Shown here: positions 1 through 7,787 of the stretch, piece after piece | How positions within the stretch are numbered: the first letter of the stretch is position 1 | Layout: every line of letters begins with the position of its first letter | DNA from: Marivita sp046591575 | GTDB taxonomy: Bacteria; Pseudomonadota; Alphaproteobacteria; Rhodobacterales; Rhodobacteraceae | Reading direction: 5' to 3' | NCBI RefSeq assembly: GCF_046591575.1 | Contig: NZ_JBIQWA010000006.1 | Location: 62,001-126,000, forward strand | Length of the DNA: 64,000 nucleotides | The notes under the pieces: generated by a model | Seen by the model: the letters and a program-made list of their open reading frames with translations, nothing else | Told to the model about the DNA's origin: nothing | The model's database searches: none | Program-made: the position numbers and the translations under genes

Positions 1-1
1 G

Positions 2-1129
2 AACCTGAGTGATGCGCTGGAAAGCCATATGCTCAAAGTGTTCGCTCCGGATGCCCGTAAAGAGTTGCGGCGCTTTAATGCAGGCGAAGTGGCAGGCCTT
101 TTGGGCATTTCCACCTCTTTTCTGCGCAAGCTGCATTTCGACGGACGCATTCCCGATGTGCATACCACACCGGGCGGGCGCAGGCACTATACGGCGGCTG
201 ACATTCAGGTGGTGCGTGCCGCGCTAGAGGAAACCGCCAAAACCAAAGGGGCCTATATGCGCGGGCGCAGGCCCGGCGACAAGCTTCAGGTGTTGTCCTT
301 CCTCAATTTCAAAGGCGGCTCTGGCAAAACGACCTCGTCGATCCACACAGCACAACGGCTAGCGCTCAAGGGCTATCGGGTGCTGTGTGTGGATATTGAC
401 CCGCAAGCGTCTCTAACCACCCTGTTCGGCTATAGGCCCGAGTATGATTTCCTTCAGGCCGGCACGGTTTATGACGCCATTCGCTACGAAGACCCCCTGC
501 CCTTGTCAGCCGTCATCCAAAACACGTATTTCACCGGGATCGACCTTGCCCCCGGCGGTTTACTGTTACAGGAATTCGAACACGAAACCCCGCAAGCGCT
601 GCGCCACAACATCCAGCCGCCGTTCTTTTCGCGCATGGCCATGGCGCTGCAGGAAGTCGAGGATCGCTATGATGTGGTGATTTTCGATTGCCCGCCGCAG
701 CTGGGGTATCTGACCATGTCGGCGCTGTGTGCATCGACCGGCGTGCTGATCACCGTCATTCCCAACATGCTTGATGTCGCGTCGATGTCGCAATTCTTGC
801 AAATGAGCGCCGATCTGCTTGATGTGGTGTCCAATGCCGGGGCCAGCATGGAATTCGACTTTCTGCGCTTTCTCATCAACCGCTACGAGGCCAATGACGG
901 CCCCCAGCAACAGGTCGTGGCCTTCCTGCGGCAGTTGTTCGGCGACGAGGTGATGGTCGCCCCGGTGCTGAAATCCACCGCGATTTCCGATGCCGGGCTG
1001 ACGCATCAAACCGTCTACGAAGTGGACCGGTCACAATTTCACCGCAACACCTATGACCGTGCGGTGGATTCACTCAATCTTGTGAACGATGAAATCGAGT
1101 TGCTGATGCAAAACGCATGGGGGCGCTGA
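2..1129 (+). CDS. repA: RepA, ParA-family plasmid partition ATPase (5' end outside window)
   Basis: RepA is the partition ATPase of a repABC module. With RepB it segregates the plasmid, and it also represses the operon. The frame is already open at the window edge and the first Met at base 29 falls inside the region that aligns with RepA N-termini, so the true start is upstream. About 375 residues are visible. In visible-frame numbering there is an N-terminal helix-turn-helix (GEVAGLLGIS to GGRRHY, about 25-65), then the deviant Walker A FKGGSGKTT (about 102-110), the A' motif DIDPQAS (about 131) and a Walker B-like stretch ending DCPPQ. The C-terminal part is typical of plasmid ParA proteins. 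The stop shares one base (TGATG) with the repB start, so translation is probably coupled. The family assignment is firm. Confidence 0.95.
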   Translation, partial: NLSDALESHMLKVFAPDARKELRRFNAGEVAGLLGISTSFLRKLHFDGRIPDVHTTPGGRRHYTAADIQVVRAALEETAKTKGAYMRGRRPGDKLQVLSFLNFKGGSGKTTSSIHTAQRLALKGYRVLCVDIDPQASLTTLFGYRPEYDFLQAGTVYDAIRYEDPLPLSAVIQNTYFTGIDLAPGGLLLQEFEHETPQALRHNIQPPFFSRMAMALQEVEDRYDVVIFDCPPQLGYLTMSALCASTGVLITVIPNMLDVASMSQFLQMSADLLDVVSNAGASMEFDFLRFLINRYEANDGPQQQVVAFLRQLFGDEVMVAPVLKSTAISDAGLTHQTVYEVDRSQFHRNTYDRAVDSLNLVNDEIELLMQNAWGR

Positions 1130-2082
1130 TGGCACGTAAGGGAATTTTAACAACCGACACAAATACACCACCAAAGCGGCGCATGCCCGAACCCGCCGCA
1201 CCGCGCGGCGCGGTCGGTGCGCTGCAAAGCTCTTTGACGAAACTGCAGGAAAACGCGGTTCAGGACATTGCCGCGCATTTGATTGACGACGCAGGCGTCG
1301 AAGACCGGCTGGCAATTGATCCGGACGCACAGGCGCAGCTGAAACAAAGCCTGGAAACCTATGGCCAGCAGGTTCCGGTGTTGCTGCGCCCCAACGCCGA
1401 AAAACCCGGCCGATTTGAGATCGTGTATGGGCGCCGTCGTCTGGCCGCGCTGCGCGATCTGGGGATGCCGGTCAAGGCGATGGTGCGCACATTGGATGAC
1501 GAGGCGCTGGTGCTGGCGCAGGGTCAGGAAAACACCGCGCGACAGGATCTGAGCTTTATCGAAAAGGCCAGTTTCGCCACCCAGCTTCAACAAGCCGATT
1601 ATGACCGTCAGACAATTGCCGCCGCGCTGTCAATTGATCTGCCCATGGTCAGCCGATTGCTCAAGGTCGGGGCCGAACTGCCATTGGAATTCCTGCGTCG
1701 CATCGGATCGGCCCCTGGCATCGGGCGCGACCGCTGGACCGCACTTGTCAAACTGTTCACCGATGATCCGACGTCCCGTCGCCGCGCCTATGAAATGTCG
1801 CGCAGCGCCGGGTTTTCCGATCTGGGGTCAGATGACCGGTTCGAGAAAGTCTATACCGCGGCCGCCACCAAACGCCGCACGGCTGACACGCCCGCCGCTG
1901 CCAAACCCCGGACATTGCGCAATGCCGATGGCACCGCTCTGGCAGATATCCGCAGCACACGGCGCGGCGTGACACTCAATATCCCGGCCCGAGACGGCTT
2001 TGACACCTGGATTGCTGAACAGGCTGAAACCCTGATTTCCGACCTTCACGCGCGCTGGCAAAAAGAGCGCGCGGAAGACTGA
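1129..2082 (+). CDS. repB: RepB, ParB-family centromere-binding protein
   Basis: RepB is the DNA-binding partition protein that recognises parS and works with RepA. An ATG four codons upstream (1117) is possible, but the ATG at 1129 overlaps the repA stop and gives the usual RepB start (MARKGIL), 317 residues. The N-terminal third is a poorly conserved RepA-interaction region. The ParB/Spo0J nuclease-like domain follows, with the box GRRRLAAL, then ENTARQDLS and a helix-turn-helix (IAAALSIDLPMVSRLLKVG). Length and order match alphaproteobacterial RepB. The next gene, repC, is separated by a 177-base spacer that encodes the antisense RNA. Confidence 0.95.
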   Translation: MARKGILTTDTNTPPKRRMPEPAAPRGAVGALQSSLTKLQENAVQDIAAHLIDDAGVEDRLAIDPDAQAQLKQSLETYGQQVPVLLRPNAEKPGRFEIVYGRRRLAALRDLGMPVKAMVRTLDDEALVLAQGQENTARQDLSFIEKASFATQLQQADYDRQTIAAALSIDLPMVSRLLKVGAELPLEFLRRIGSAPGIGRDRWTALVKLFTDDPTSRRRAYEMSRSAGFSDLGSDDRFEKVYTAAATKRRTADTPAAAKPRTLRNADGTALADIRSTRRGVTLNIPARDGFDTWIAEQAETLISDLHARWQKERAED

Positions 2083-2123
2083 GGCACCGTTAACCAGATA
2101 AGGAGGCACGAGCAGAGACCCGC

Positions 2124-2157
2124 AAAAGAAAAGCCCCCCAGGAGCATCCCGGAAGGC
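2124..2157 (-). terminator. Rho-independent terminator of the ctRNA
   Basis: Read on the minus strand, an 11-bp stem (arms at plus 2147-2157 and 2133-2143, with a few G-T wobbles) closes a 3-base loop and is followed by TTTTCTTTT. This is a classical intrinsic terminator. In repABC systems the same hairpin is the loop that contacts the repC leader. Confidence 0.8.
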
Positions 2158-2174
2158 CCTTCTCGATCTTCGCA
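2124..2174 (-). ncRNA. Counter-transcribed RNA controlling repC (ctRNA)
   Basis: A small antisense RNA lies in the repB-repC spacer, as in all studied repABC plasmids, where it lowers RepC synthesis and sets copy number and incompatibility. Transcription would begin near 2174, seven bases past the -10, and end in the T-rich tract at 2124-2132, giving an RNA of about 50 nucleotides. Most of it is taken up by the terminator hairpin, which is normal for this RNA class. Exact ends are predicted. Confidence 0.75.
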
Positions 2175-2180
2175 CCATTG

Positions 2181-2209
2181 AGATAGCAACCACGCTCCGA
2201 CTCTGTCAA
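2181..2209 (-). promoter_or_regulatory. Promoter of the repABC antisense RNA
   Basis: On the minus strand a perfect -35 TTGACA (plus positions 2204-2209) is followed by a 17-base spacer and the -10 CTATCT (plus positions 2181-2186). It points leftward, away from repC, toward a terminator about 25 bases beyond the predicted start. This is the expected position and direction of the counter-transcribed RNA promoter in the repB-repC spacer. The promoter is read directly from the sequence; activity is inferred. Confidence 0.8.
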
Positions 2210-2259
2210 CTCCATGTGCGGCATGGGGGCAGGATTTTGTTGTCTTTCGTGACAATGTG

Positions 2260-3393
2260 ATGAGCTACGCGTTCCAGACACCTGTCGGGCGGCCCGTTGA
2301 GGCATGCCCAAATACAGATATTCCCGCCATCGGCCCGGACAAATGGCACCTACTTTCGGCACTGACAGATGCCGCCGACCGCTTTGGCCTGACGCATCGT
2401 CCGATCTGTGTGTTGCGGGCGTTGTTAACCTTTCTGCCGGAACGGCATATCCCGCAAGGCCACCGCGCAATTGTGTTTCCCGCGAATCGTACTTTGGCCG
2501 ATCGACTGGGGGGCATGCCCGAAAGCACCCTGCGACGGCATCTGGCCGCGCTGGTCAAATCCGGACTTGTCAGCCGTCACGACAGCCCCAACCGAAAACG
2601 CTATGCGCGCCGCGTCAAGGGCGGCATCGCCATGGCCTTTGGCATTAACCTTGCCCCGCTGGTCACCCAGGCCCGCGCCATTCTGACCGCCGCGACAGAG
2701 GCCCGCGAAGAGGCCGAGCGCCTTCGGGTTCTGCGCGACCGCGTCATCGCTTTGCGCCACGATCTGGTGTCAGTCGACAGGGCAGGGCAGGCGGCCAAGC
2801 TCTGCGAAGAGGTCCGCCGCGCATTGCGTCGAAAGCTGACGAAAAACGACCTGACAGACATGCTGCACCAACTGGAAACCGCAATTGACACCTGCACGAT
2901 CACAGATCCGGATCAGCAACAGACAAAAAAAATGAGCGCCAGTGACAACCAAAATGAGCGGCACATACAAGGGAAAGATATAAAAAAAACTGACTCTGAA
3001 ACGCCCCAGAACCAAACCCCTGACAAAGACTCTCTCCATAGCAAGACAAAAGGCACAATCACATTAAAAGAGGTGATTGACCGATGCCCCGGCTTTAAGT
3101 GTTTCTTTCCTGAGCCAGTGACAAGCTGGAGAGACCTCGAAGAAATTGCCAGCCGCCTTGCGCCAATGATGGGGATTGAGGCTGCTGTCTTTATCGAAGC
3201 AAGGCATCGCATGGGAGCGGGTCCCGCCATGATTGCGGTTCTATACATCCATGAACGGCTGGCAAAAATCGAAAACCCCGGCGCGTATCTGCGAAGCCTG
3301 AGCCAATGTGCAACACCACAGGGTTTTGATGTCCGACCATTGCTGGCCGCGCTGAAAGACAAGAAATTGTCAGCTGACAATTCAAATACGTGA
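2260..3393 (+). CDS. repC: RepC, replication initiator
   Basis: RepC is the replication initiator of repABC plasmids and acts in cis on an origin inside its own gene. The frame can start at GTG 2257 or the adjoining ATG 2260; the ATG gives 377 residues. The N-terminal winged-helix part is clear (FGLTHRPICVLRALLTFLP, then FPANRTLADRLGGMPESTLRRHL and SRHDSPNRKRYARR). The middle is charged and AT-rich at DNA level. The C-terminal half carries the usual CPG/PGFK region and an IENPGAYLR motif. No good Shine-Dalgarno precedes the start, which fits tight control by the antisense RNA. Confidence 0.93.
   Translation: MSYAFQTPVGRPVEACPNTDIPAIGPDKWHLLSALTDAADRFGLTHRPICVLRALLTFLPERHIPQGHRAIVFPANRTLADRLGGMPESTLRRHLAALVKSGLVSRHDSPNRKRYARRVKGGIAMAFGINLAPLVTQARAILTAATEAREEAERLRVLRDRVIALRHDLVSVDRAGQAAKLCEEVRRALRRKLTKNDLTDMLHQLETAIDTCTITDPDQQQTKKMSASDNQNERHIQGKDIKKTDSETPQNQTPDKDSLHSKTKGTITLKEVIDRCPGFKCFFPEPVTSWRDLEEIASRLAPMMGIEAAVFIEARHRMGAGPAMIAVLYIHERLAKIENPGAYLRSLSQCATPQGFDVRPLLAALKDKKLSADNSNT
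2915..3075 (+). other. Candidate replication origin: AT-rich tract with direct repeat inside repC
   Basis: Known repABC origins lie within repC in a locally AT-rich stretch. Here the otherwise GC-rich repC turns strongly A-rich between about 2915 and 3075, with runs of eight A at about 2925-2932 and 2982-2989. The 10-base sequence AAAATGAGCG occurs twice in tandem orientation at 2929-2938 and 2951-2960, 22 bases apart (two helical turns), which is suitable for an iteron-like site. The AT-rich block and repeat are seen directly; the origin function is inferred from the family. Confidence 0.5.
3365..3382. promoter_or_regulatory. Candidate parS: perfect 18-bp palindrome
   Basis: The sequence AATTGTCAGCTGACAATT is a perfect 18-base palindrome in the last codons of repC. 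RepB-binding parS sites of repABC plasmids are palindromes of about 16 bases with a central GC, often located just after or near the end of repC. This one has the central GC and the outer AT-rich ends, differing from the broad consensus at the outermost positions. I see no second copy in the visible part; the region upstream of repA is outside the window. Confidence 0.6.
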
Positions 3394-3525
3394 ATAAAAA
3401 CAAAGGCTTGATGTTTTTAATCCGTTGTCAGATGCGTGCTTGCCATCAATATCAGCATAAAACGTCCTGTGCGGGGCAGGTCCCTCTGCCTTGCGCCATC
3501 ATCAATTAGAACGTATCAGGAACAC

Positions 3526-4761
3526 ATGGTGCAAAAAACCCTTGATCAGAAACTTGCGATCCTCAGCGATGCGGCCAAATACGATGCCAGCTGTGCCTCC
3601 AGCGGATCAACACGCCGGGATTCGCGCGATGGCAAAGGTGTCGGCTCGAACACCGGGTCGGGGATTTGTCATGCCTACGCCCCGGATGGGCGCTGCATTT
3701 CGTTGCTCAAAATCCTGATGACGAATTTCTGCATCTACGATTGTGCCTATTGCATCAACCGCGTGTCGTCGAATGTGGAACGGGCGCGCTTTAGTGTTGA
3801 TGAGGTTGTCCGGCTGACAATTGATTTCTATCGCCGCAATTACATCGAAGGGCTGTTTTTATCGTCGGGCATCATCCGGTCTCCGGACAAGACGATGGAG
3901 GACATGGTGCGGATTGCGCGCAAGCTGCGGGAGAAGGAGAACTTTCGCGGCTATATCCATCTCAAAACAATCCCCGACGCGGCCCCTGATTTGATCGAGG
4001 AGGCCGGACGTCTGGCAGACCGGATTTCGATTAATGTCGAGCTGCCGACAGATGCCGCCGTGCAGGAATACGCGCCCGAGAAATCGCCGTCACAGATCAG
4101 ACAGGCGATGGCCGATGTCAGATTGCGGCGCATGGCCGCGAAAGAGCAAACCCACACAGGACGCGCTGCCAAACGGTTTGCGCCAGCAGGGCAATCGACA
4201 CAGATGATCATCGGCGCGGATGGGGCGAATGACGCCACCATCCTGGGTCAGTCCACGCGCCTATATGGCTCTTACGGGCTGAAACGGGTCTATTATTCGG
4301 CGTTTTCTCCGATCCCGGACGCGTCACATAAATTGCCCCTGATCGCACCGCCATTGCAGCGCGAACATCGCTTGTATCAGGCCGATTGGCTGCTGCGCTT
4401 TTATGACTTTCAGCTGCACGAAATCACCGACACCGCCCGTGACGGCAACCTTGATCTTGAGATCGACCCAAAGCTGGCTTGGGCGCTGGCCCATCGCGGG
4501 GTGTTCCCACTGGATGTGAACACCGCCCCGCGCGAGATGTTACTGCGGGTGCCGGGATTTGGGGTGAAAACCGTCAATCGCATCCTGTCCACACGACGGC
4601 ATCGCAGGCTCAGATACGAGGATCTGATGCGTCTGGGTGCGTCGTTGAAAAAGGCGCGGGCGTTTATCACCGCGATAGGCTGGACGCCGCGTGGCCTGAC
4701 TGACAGCGACGATCTGCGCCGCACATTCGCGCCGCCGCCGGAACAGCTTTGCCTGCTGTGA
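3526..4761 (+). CDS. Radical SAM protein of the UDG-linked DNA modification/repair family
   Basis: This is a member of the radical-SAM family found next to UdgX-type uracil-DNA glycosylases (TIGR03916-like). Its reaction is unknown; a DNA repair or modification role is predicted from context. The ATG at 3526 follows AGGAA and gives 411 residues, starting with the family-typical segment LAILSDAAKYDASCASSG. The radical-SAM cluster motif CX3CX2C is C69, C73 and C76. Additional conserved Cys are C23, C48 and C57. The C-terminus carries a helix-hairpin-helix DNA-binding segment (NTAPREMLLRVPGFGVKTV). The stop overlaps the start of the next gene (TGATG), so the two are translationally coupled. Confidence 0.88.
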   Translation: MVQKTLDQKLAILSDAAKYDASCASSGSTRRDSRDGKGVGSNTGSGICHAYAPDGRCISLLKILMTNFCIYDCAYCINRVSSNVERARFSVDEVVRLTIDFYRRNYIEGLFLSSGIIRSPDKTMEDMVRIARKLREKENFRGYIHLKTIPDAAPDLIEEAGRLADRISINVELPTDAAVQEYAPEKSPSQIRQAMADVRLRRMAAKEQTHTGRAAKRFAPAGQSTQMIIGADGANDATILGQSTRLYGSYGLKRVYYSAFSPIPDASHKLPLIAPPLQREHRLYQADWLLRFYDFQLHEITDTARDGNLDLEIDPKLAWALAHRGVFPLDVNTAPREMLLRVPGFGVKTVNRILSTRRHRRLRYEDLMRLGASLKKARAFITAIGWTPRGLTDSDDLRRTFAPPPEQLCLL

Positions 4762-6221
4762 TGCAACGGATTGTTTTGCCCCGGATCGGAACCGACACCG
4801 CATGGCGCGATGCCGCGCGCGGCTGTCTTGCCGCTGGGGTCCGGCCCGAGGACGTGACCTTTACGGACCCGGACAGTGCAGGCGGCCTGTTTGATAGCGC
4901 CGCTGCGCCGCCCGCCGCATCTTTGGCGGAGCTTCGGGTGCCCAAATCCTTTGTGGCCTTGGCGCGATCAGTGGTCTGGCATAGCGCTCCCGCGCGGTTT
5001 GATCTGTTGTATCTGGCGCTGCATCGGCTTCAGCAGGAGCGCGGGTTGATGTCGGATCGGGCCGATCCATTAATCCAGAAGCTGCGCGGGATGGAAAAGA
5101 ACGTGCATCGCTGTCAGCACAAGATGAAGGCCTTTGTCCGCTTTCGCGAGATCGGCCAGCCCGACGCACCCCGGCGCAGTTTCGCCGCCTGGTTCGAGCC
5201 GACACATTTCACCGTGGAGCCCACTGCGGATTTCTTTGCCAAACGGTTTGCCGATATGGATTGGCGGATCGTGACGCCCGACATCTCTGCGATCTTCGAG
5301 GACGGAACGCTGCGGTTTGTTACCGACCTACCCAAACCGGATCTGGGCGAGGATGCGCATGAAGAGCTGTGGAAAACCTATTTTTGTAACATCTTCAATC
5401 CAGCGCGGCTCAAAGTGCGTGCAATGACATCCGAGATGCCCAGGAAATACTGGAAGAACATGCCAGAGGCGGCGATGATCCCCAAACTGATCGCAGAGGC
5501 CCCGGCGCGGGCAAAGGCTATGGCAGAGGCCGCGCCAACCCTGCCGGCCCCCCGTGCCAGGGCGGTTCAGGCGGCGGCCCATTGGGGCACCGCGTGGACC
5601 GGGCCCGAGGATGCGTTTGCGCAGGCGCTTGCAGGTTGCACCCGCTGTCCGCTCCATGCCAGCGCGACCCAGGCGGTGGCAGGGCAGGGGCCTCGGGATG
5701 CGGATCTTATGATTGTGGGGGAACAACCGGGGGATCGTGAGGATTTGCAGAATGCGCCCTTTGTCGGCCCTGCCGGAACCTTGTTGCGCAACGCGATGAC
5801 AGAGGCGGGGGTTGATCCCGGTGGCGTGTATCTGACCAATGCGGTCAAGCATTTCAAACATAAAGTGCGCGGCAAGCGGCGGTTGCATCAAACTCCGAAT
5901 GTCTCTGAAATCCAGCATTGCCGCTTTTGGCTAAACGCCGAGATTGCGCAGATAGAGCCCAAGGTCATTGTGGCGCTGGGGGCGTCTGCGGCCTTGGCGT
6001 TGACTGGTGACAAAGCGGATATCACCGCGCGGCGCGGCAGGTTGGAGACGGGGCTGCATGGGGGATCGGTGCTGATAACGGTTCACCCGGCGCATGTGCT
6101 GCGGACACCTGACGCGGCGCGCAAGGCGGACCTGCACCAGATGCTTGTCCGCGATCTGGCACAGGCGCAGGCGGTGTCGCGCAAGGCGCGGGAAGACCAA
6201 GGTGGCATTTGGGTGTTGTAG
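4761..6221 (+). CDS. DUF4130-UdgX fusion, uracil-DNA binding/glycosylase family
   Basis: This 486-residue fusion has an N-terminal DUF4130 (TIGR03915-like, partner of the upstream radical-SAM family) domain at about 1-245 and a C-terminal UdgX domain at about 275-480. UdgX motifs are plain: GEQPGDRED (320-328), FVGPAG (334-339), the NAVKH segment (360-364) and the characteristic loop KRRLH (372-376), equivalent to the KRRIH loop whose His forms a covalent bond with uracil in the mycobacterial enzyme. C293, C296 and C387 are the visible Fe-S ligands, with His364 where families 4/5 have a fourth Cys. VHPAHVLR is the family HPS-type motif. The ATG at 4761 is chosen because it overlaps the upstream stop. 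Confidence 0.9.
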   Translation: MQRIVLPRIGTDTAWRDAARGCLAAGVRPEDVTFTDPDSAGGLFDSAAAPPAASLAELRVPKSFVALARSVVWHSAPARFDLLYLALHRLQQERGLMSDRADPLIQKLRGMEKNVHRCQHKMKAFVRFREIGQPDAPRRSFAAWFEPTHFTVEPTADFFAKRFADMDWRIVTPDISAIFEDGTLRFVTDLPKPDLGEDAHEELWKTYFCNIFNPARLKVRAMTSEMPRKYWKNMPEAAMIPKLIAEAPARAKAMAEAAPTLPAPRARAVQAAAHWGTAWTGPEDAFAQALAGCTRCPLHASATQAVAGQGPRDADLMIVGEQPGDREDLQNAPFVGPAGTLLRNAMTEAGVDPGGVYLTNAVKHFKHKVRGKRRLHQTPNVSEIQHCRFWLNAEIAQIEPKVIVALGASAALALTGDKADITARRGRLETGLHGGSVLITVHPAHVLRTPDAARKADLHQMLVRDLAQAQAVSRKAREDQGGIWVL

Positions 6222-6320
6222 CCCCGGCAGAAATGCCGAAAACGGTTGTCAAACCGCCCCAACCCGCCGTTCAATACGGCGAGGCGCATCCTTTGCGCAT
6301 ATCGAACATGGAAAGACATC

Positions 6321-7181
6321 ATGACCAGCCCTTGCATCATCTGCGTCGCCATCACGGGCAGTGTGCCCACAAAGGCCAACAATCCCGCCGTTCCGATCTC
6401 TGTGTCTGAACAGATCGAAAGCACCCATGAAGCCTTTGAGGCCGGGGCGGCCATTGTCCATGCGCATGTGCGCAATGCGGATGAAACCCCGTCATCGGAC
6501 CCGGATAAATTCGCCGCGTTGAAAGAGGGGGTCGAAAAGCACTGCCCCGGTATGATTGTGCAGTTTTCAACCGGCGGGCGCTCGGGGGCTGGCAAGGAAC
6601 GCGGCGGGATGCTGCCGCTGCGACCGGACATGGCGTCGTTGTCGGTAGGGTCGAACAATTTCCCAACCCGCGTCTATGAAAACCCGCCCGATCTTGTGGA
6701 TTGGCTGGCGTCGGAAATGCTGGCCCATGATGTCAAACCCGAGATCGAGGCCTTTGACCTGAGCCATATATTCAAGGCCAAAGAAATGGCCGATGCAGGC
6801 CAGCTGGCAGGCACGCCCTATGTGCAGTTTGTGATGGGGGTCAAGAATGCGATGCCGGTGGATCGCGATGTGTTCGATTACTACATTCACACCGTCAAAC
6901 GCCTGTTCGGAGAGGACGCGCCGTGGTGTGCGGCGGGGATCGGTGCGCATCAGCACAGTCTGAACGACTGGGCCATCGCGGCGGGTGGTCATGCCCGCAC
7001 CGGGCTTGAGGACAATGTGCGCCTTGACCGCGATACACTGGCCCCGTCCAACGCGGCCCTTGTGCGCCGGGCGGTGGAACTTTGCGAGAAACATGATCGC
7101 CCCGTGGCACGCTGGTCAGAGGCGCGGCAGATCCTTGGGCTGGGGCAGCCGCATGGCACGGGCAAGGGGCAGGCGGCCTAA
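6321..7181 (+). CDS. BKACE-family (DUF849) beta-keto acid cleavage enzyme
   Basis: This 286-residue TIM-barrel enzyme belongs to the family that condenses a beta-keto acid with acetyl-CoA and releases acetoacetate plus a new acyl-CoA, as in 3-keto-5-aminohexanoate cleavage. The ATG at 6321 follows GGAAAG and gives the usual start (CIICVAITGSV with early PTKANNPAVP). Zn-ligand and active-site segments are visible: VHAHVRN, QFSTGGRSG, SVGSNN and the late GLEDNVRLDR. The exact substrate cannot be read from sequence. It lies just upstream of a TRAP transporter that may import its substrate or a precursor. Confidence 0.85.
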   Translation: MTSPCIICVAITGSVPTKANNPAVPISVSEQIESTHEAFEAGAAIVHAHVRNADETPSSDPDKFAALKEGVEKHCPGMIVQFSTGGRSGAGKERGGMLPLRPDMASLSVGSNNFPTRVYENPPDLVDWLASEMLAHDVKPEIEAFDLSHIFKAKEMADAGQLAGTPYVQFVMGVKNAMPVDRDVFDYYIHTVKRLFGEDAPWCAAGIGAHQHSLNDWAIAAGGHARTGLEDNVRLDRDTLAPSNAALVRRAVELCEKHDRPVARWSEARQILGLGQPHGTGKGQAA

Positions 7182-7303
7182 CGCGGCGGGTGGGGGCACA
7201 GCCAGACGCAGGGAAATCTCGCGTTCTTGACATGGATCATATGCGTTTCGCGATTTCCGGCTAGGCTATGTGGATCGTATTCCAGCCCCAAGAGGATGAC
7301 CGC

Positions 7304-7537
7304 ATGTTCATGACCAAGTTTCAAGAAAGCTGCGTTTTGACCCAGGGCATGGCTGACCGGTTGGGCAAGGAAATCCCCGATAGCGTGTCCTATGATCCCG
7401 AACGACAGGCGGTAGCCTATCGGTCGGCTGTGCTTTTGTGCAATTCATGTGGGCATCACGAGGATTGCAAAACGCTGCAGTCCGAGAATGACACGCTGGA
7501 TCAGGCCCCGTCCTATTGCCGCAACGCCTGGGGCTGA
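7304..7537 (+). CDS. Small cysteine-containing protein, DUF6455-like
   Basis: This is a short protein of 77 residues if started at ATG 7304, which has the Shine-Dalgarno AGAGG 8 bases upstream; an in-frame ATG at 7268 has none. It carries a CNSC-GHHEDC cluster and a late Cys (APSYCRN), a pattern common in small Rhodobacteraceae proteins of the DUF6455 type. Its function is unknown; a metal or redox role is possible from the Cys/His spacing. The assignment to that family is from memory of the motif and is moderately sure. Confidence 0.65.
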   Translation: MFMTKFQESCVLTQGMADRLGKEIPDSVSYDPERQAVAYRSAVLLCNSCGHHEDCKTLQSENDTLDQAPSYCRNAWG

Positions 7538-7787
7538 CCGCCCGCGCCCTGTGTTACGGTGTGAATGGCCCTTTGCGGGGCTTTGACGCATTTTCCCAAA
7601 TCCCCAATTCCGGCAAACCTATCCTCCGCGACGGGGTGTCATGTGCTGACGCAAGGCGGTTTTGTCCTTGTGCCACGCCACTTGGCAGATTTTCGTGATC
7701 GACGTGGCCCGTGTGAACGCGTATCGAAGGGACAGCTGAACGAGGCGCACCGATGCCGTCTCGACGGTGGTCCAAGGGAGACATGAG

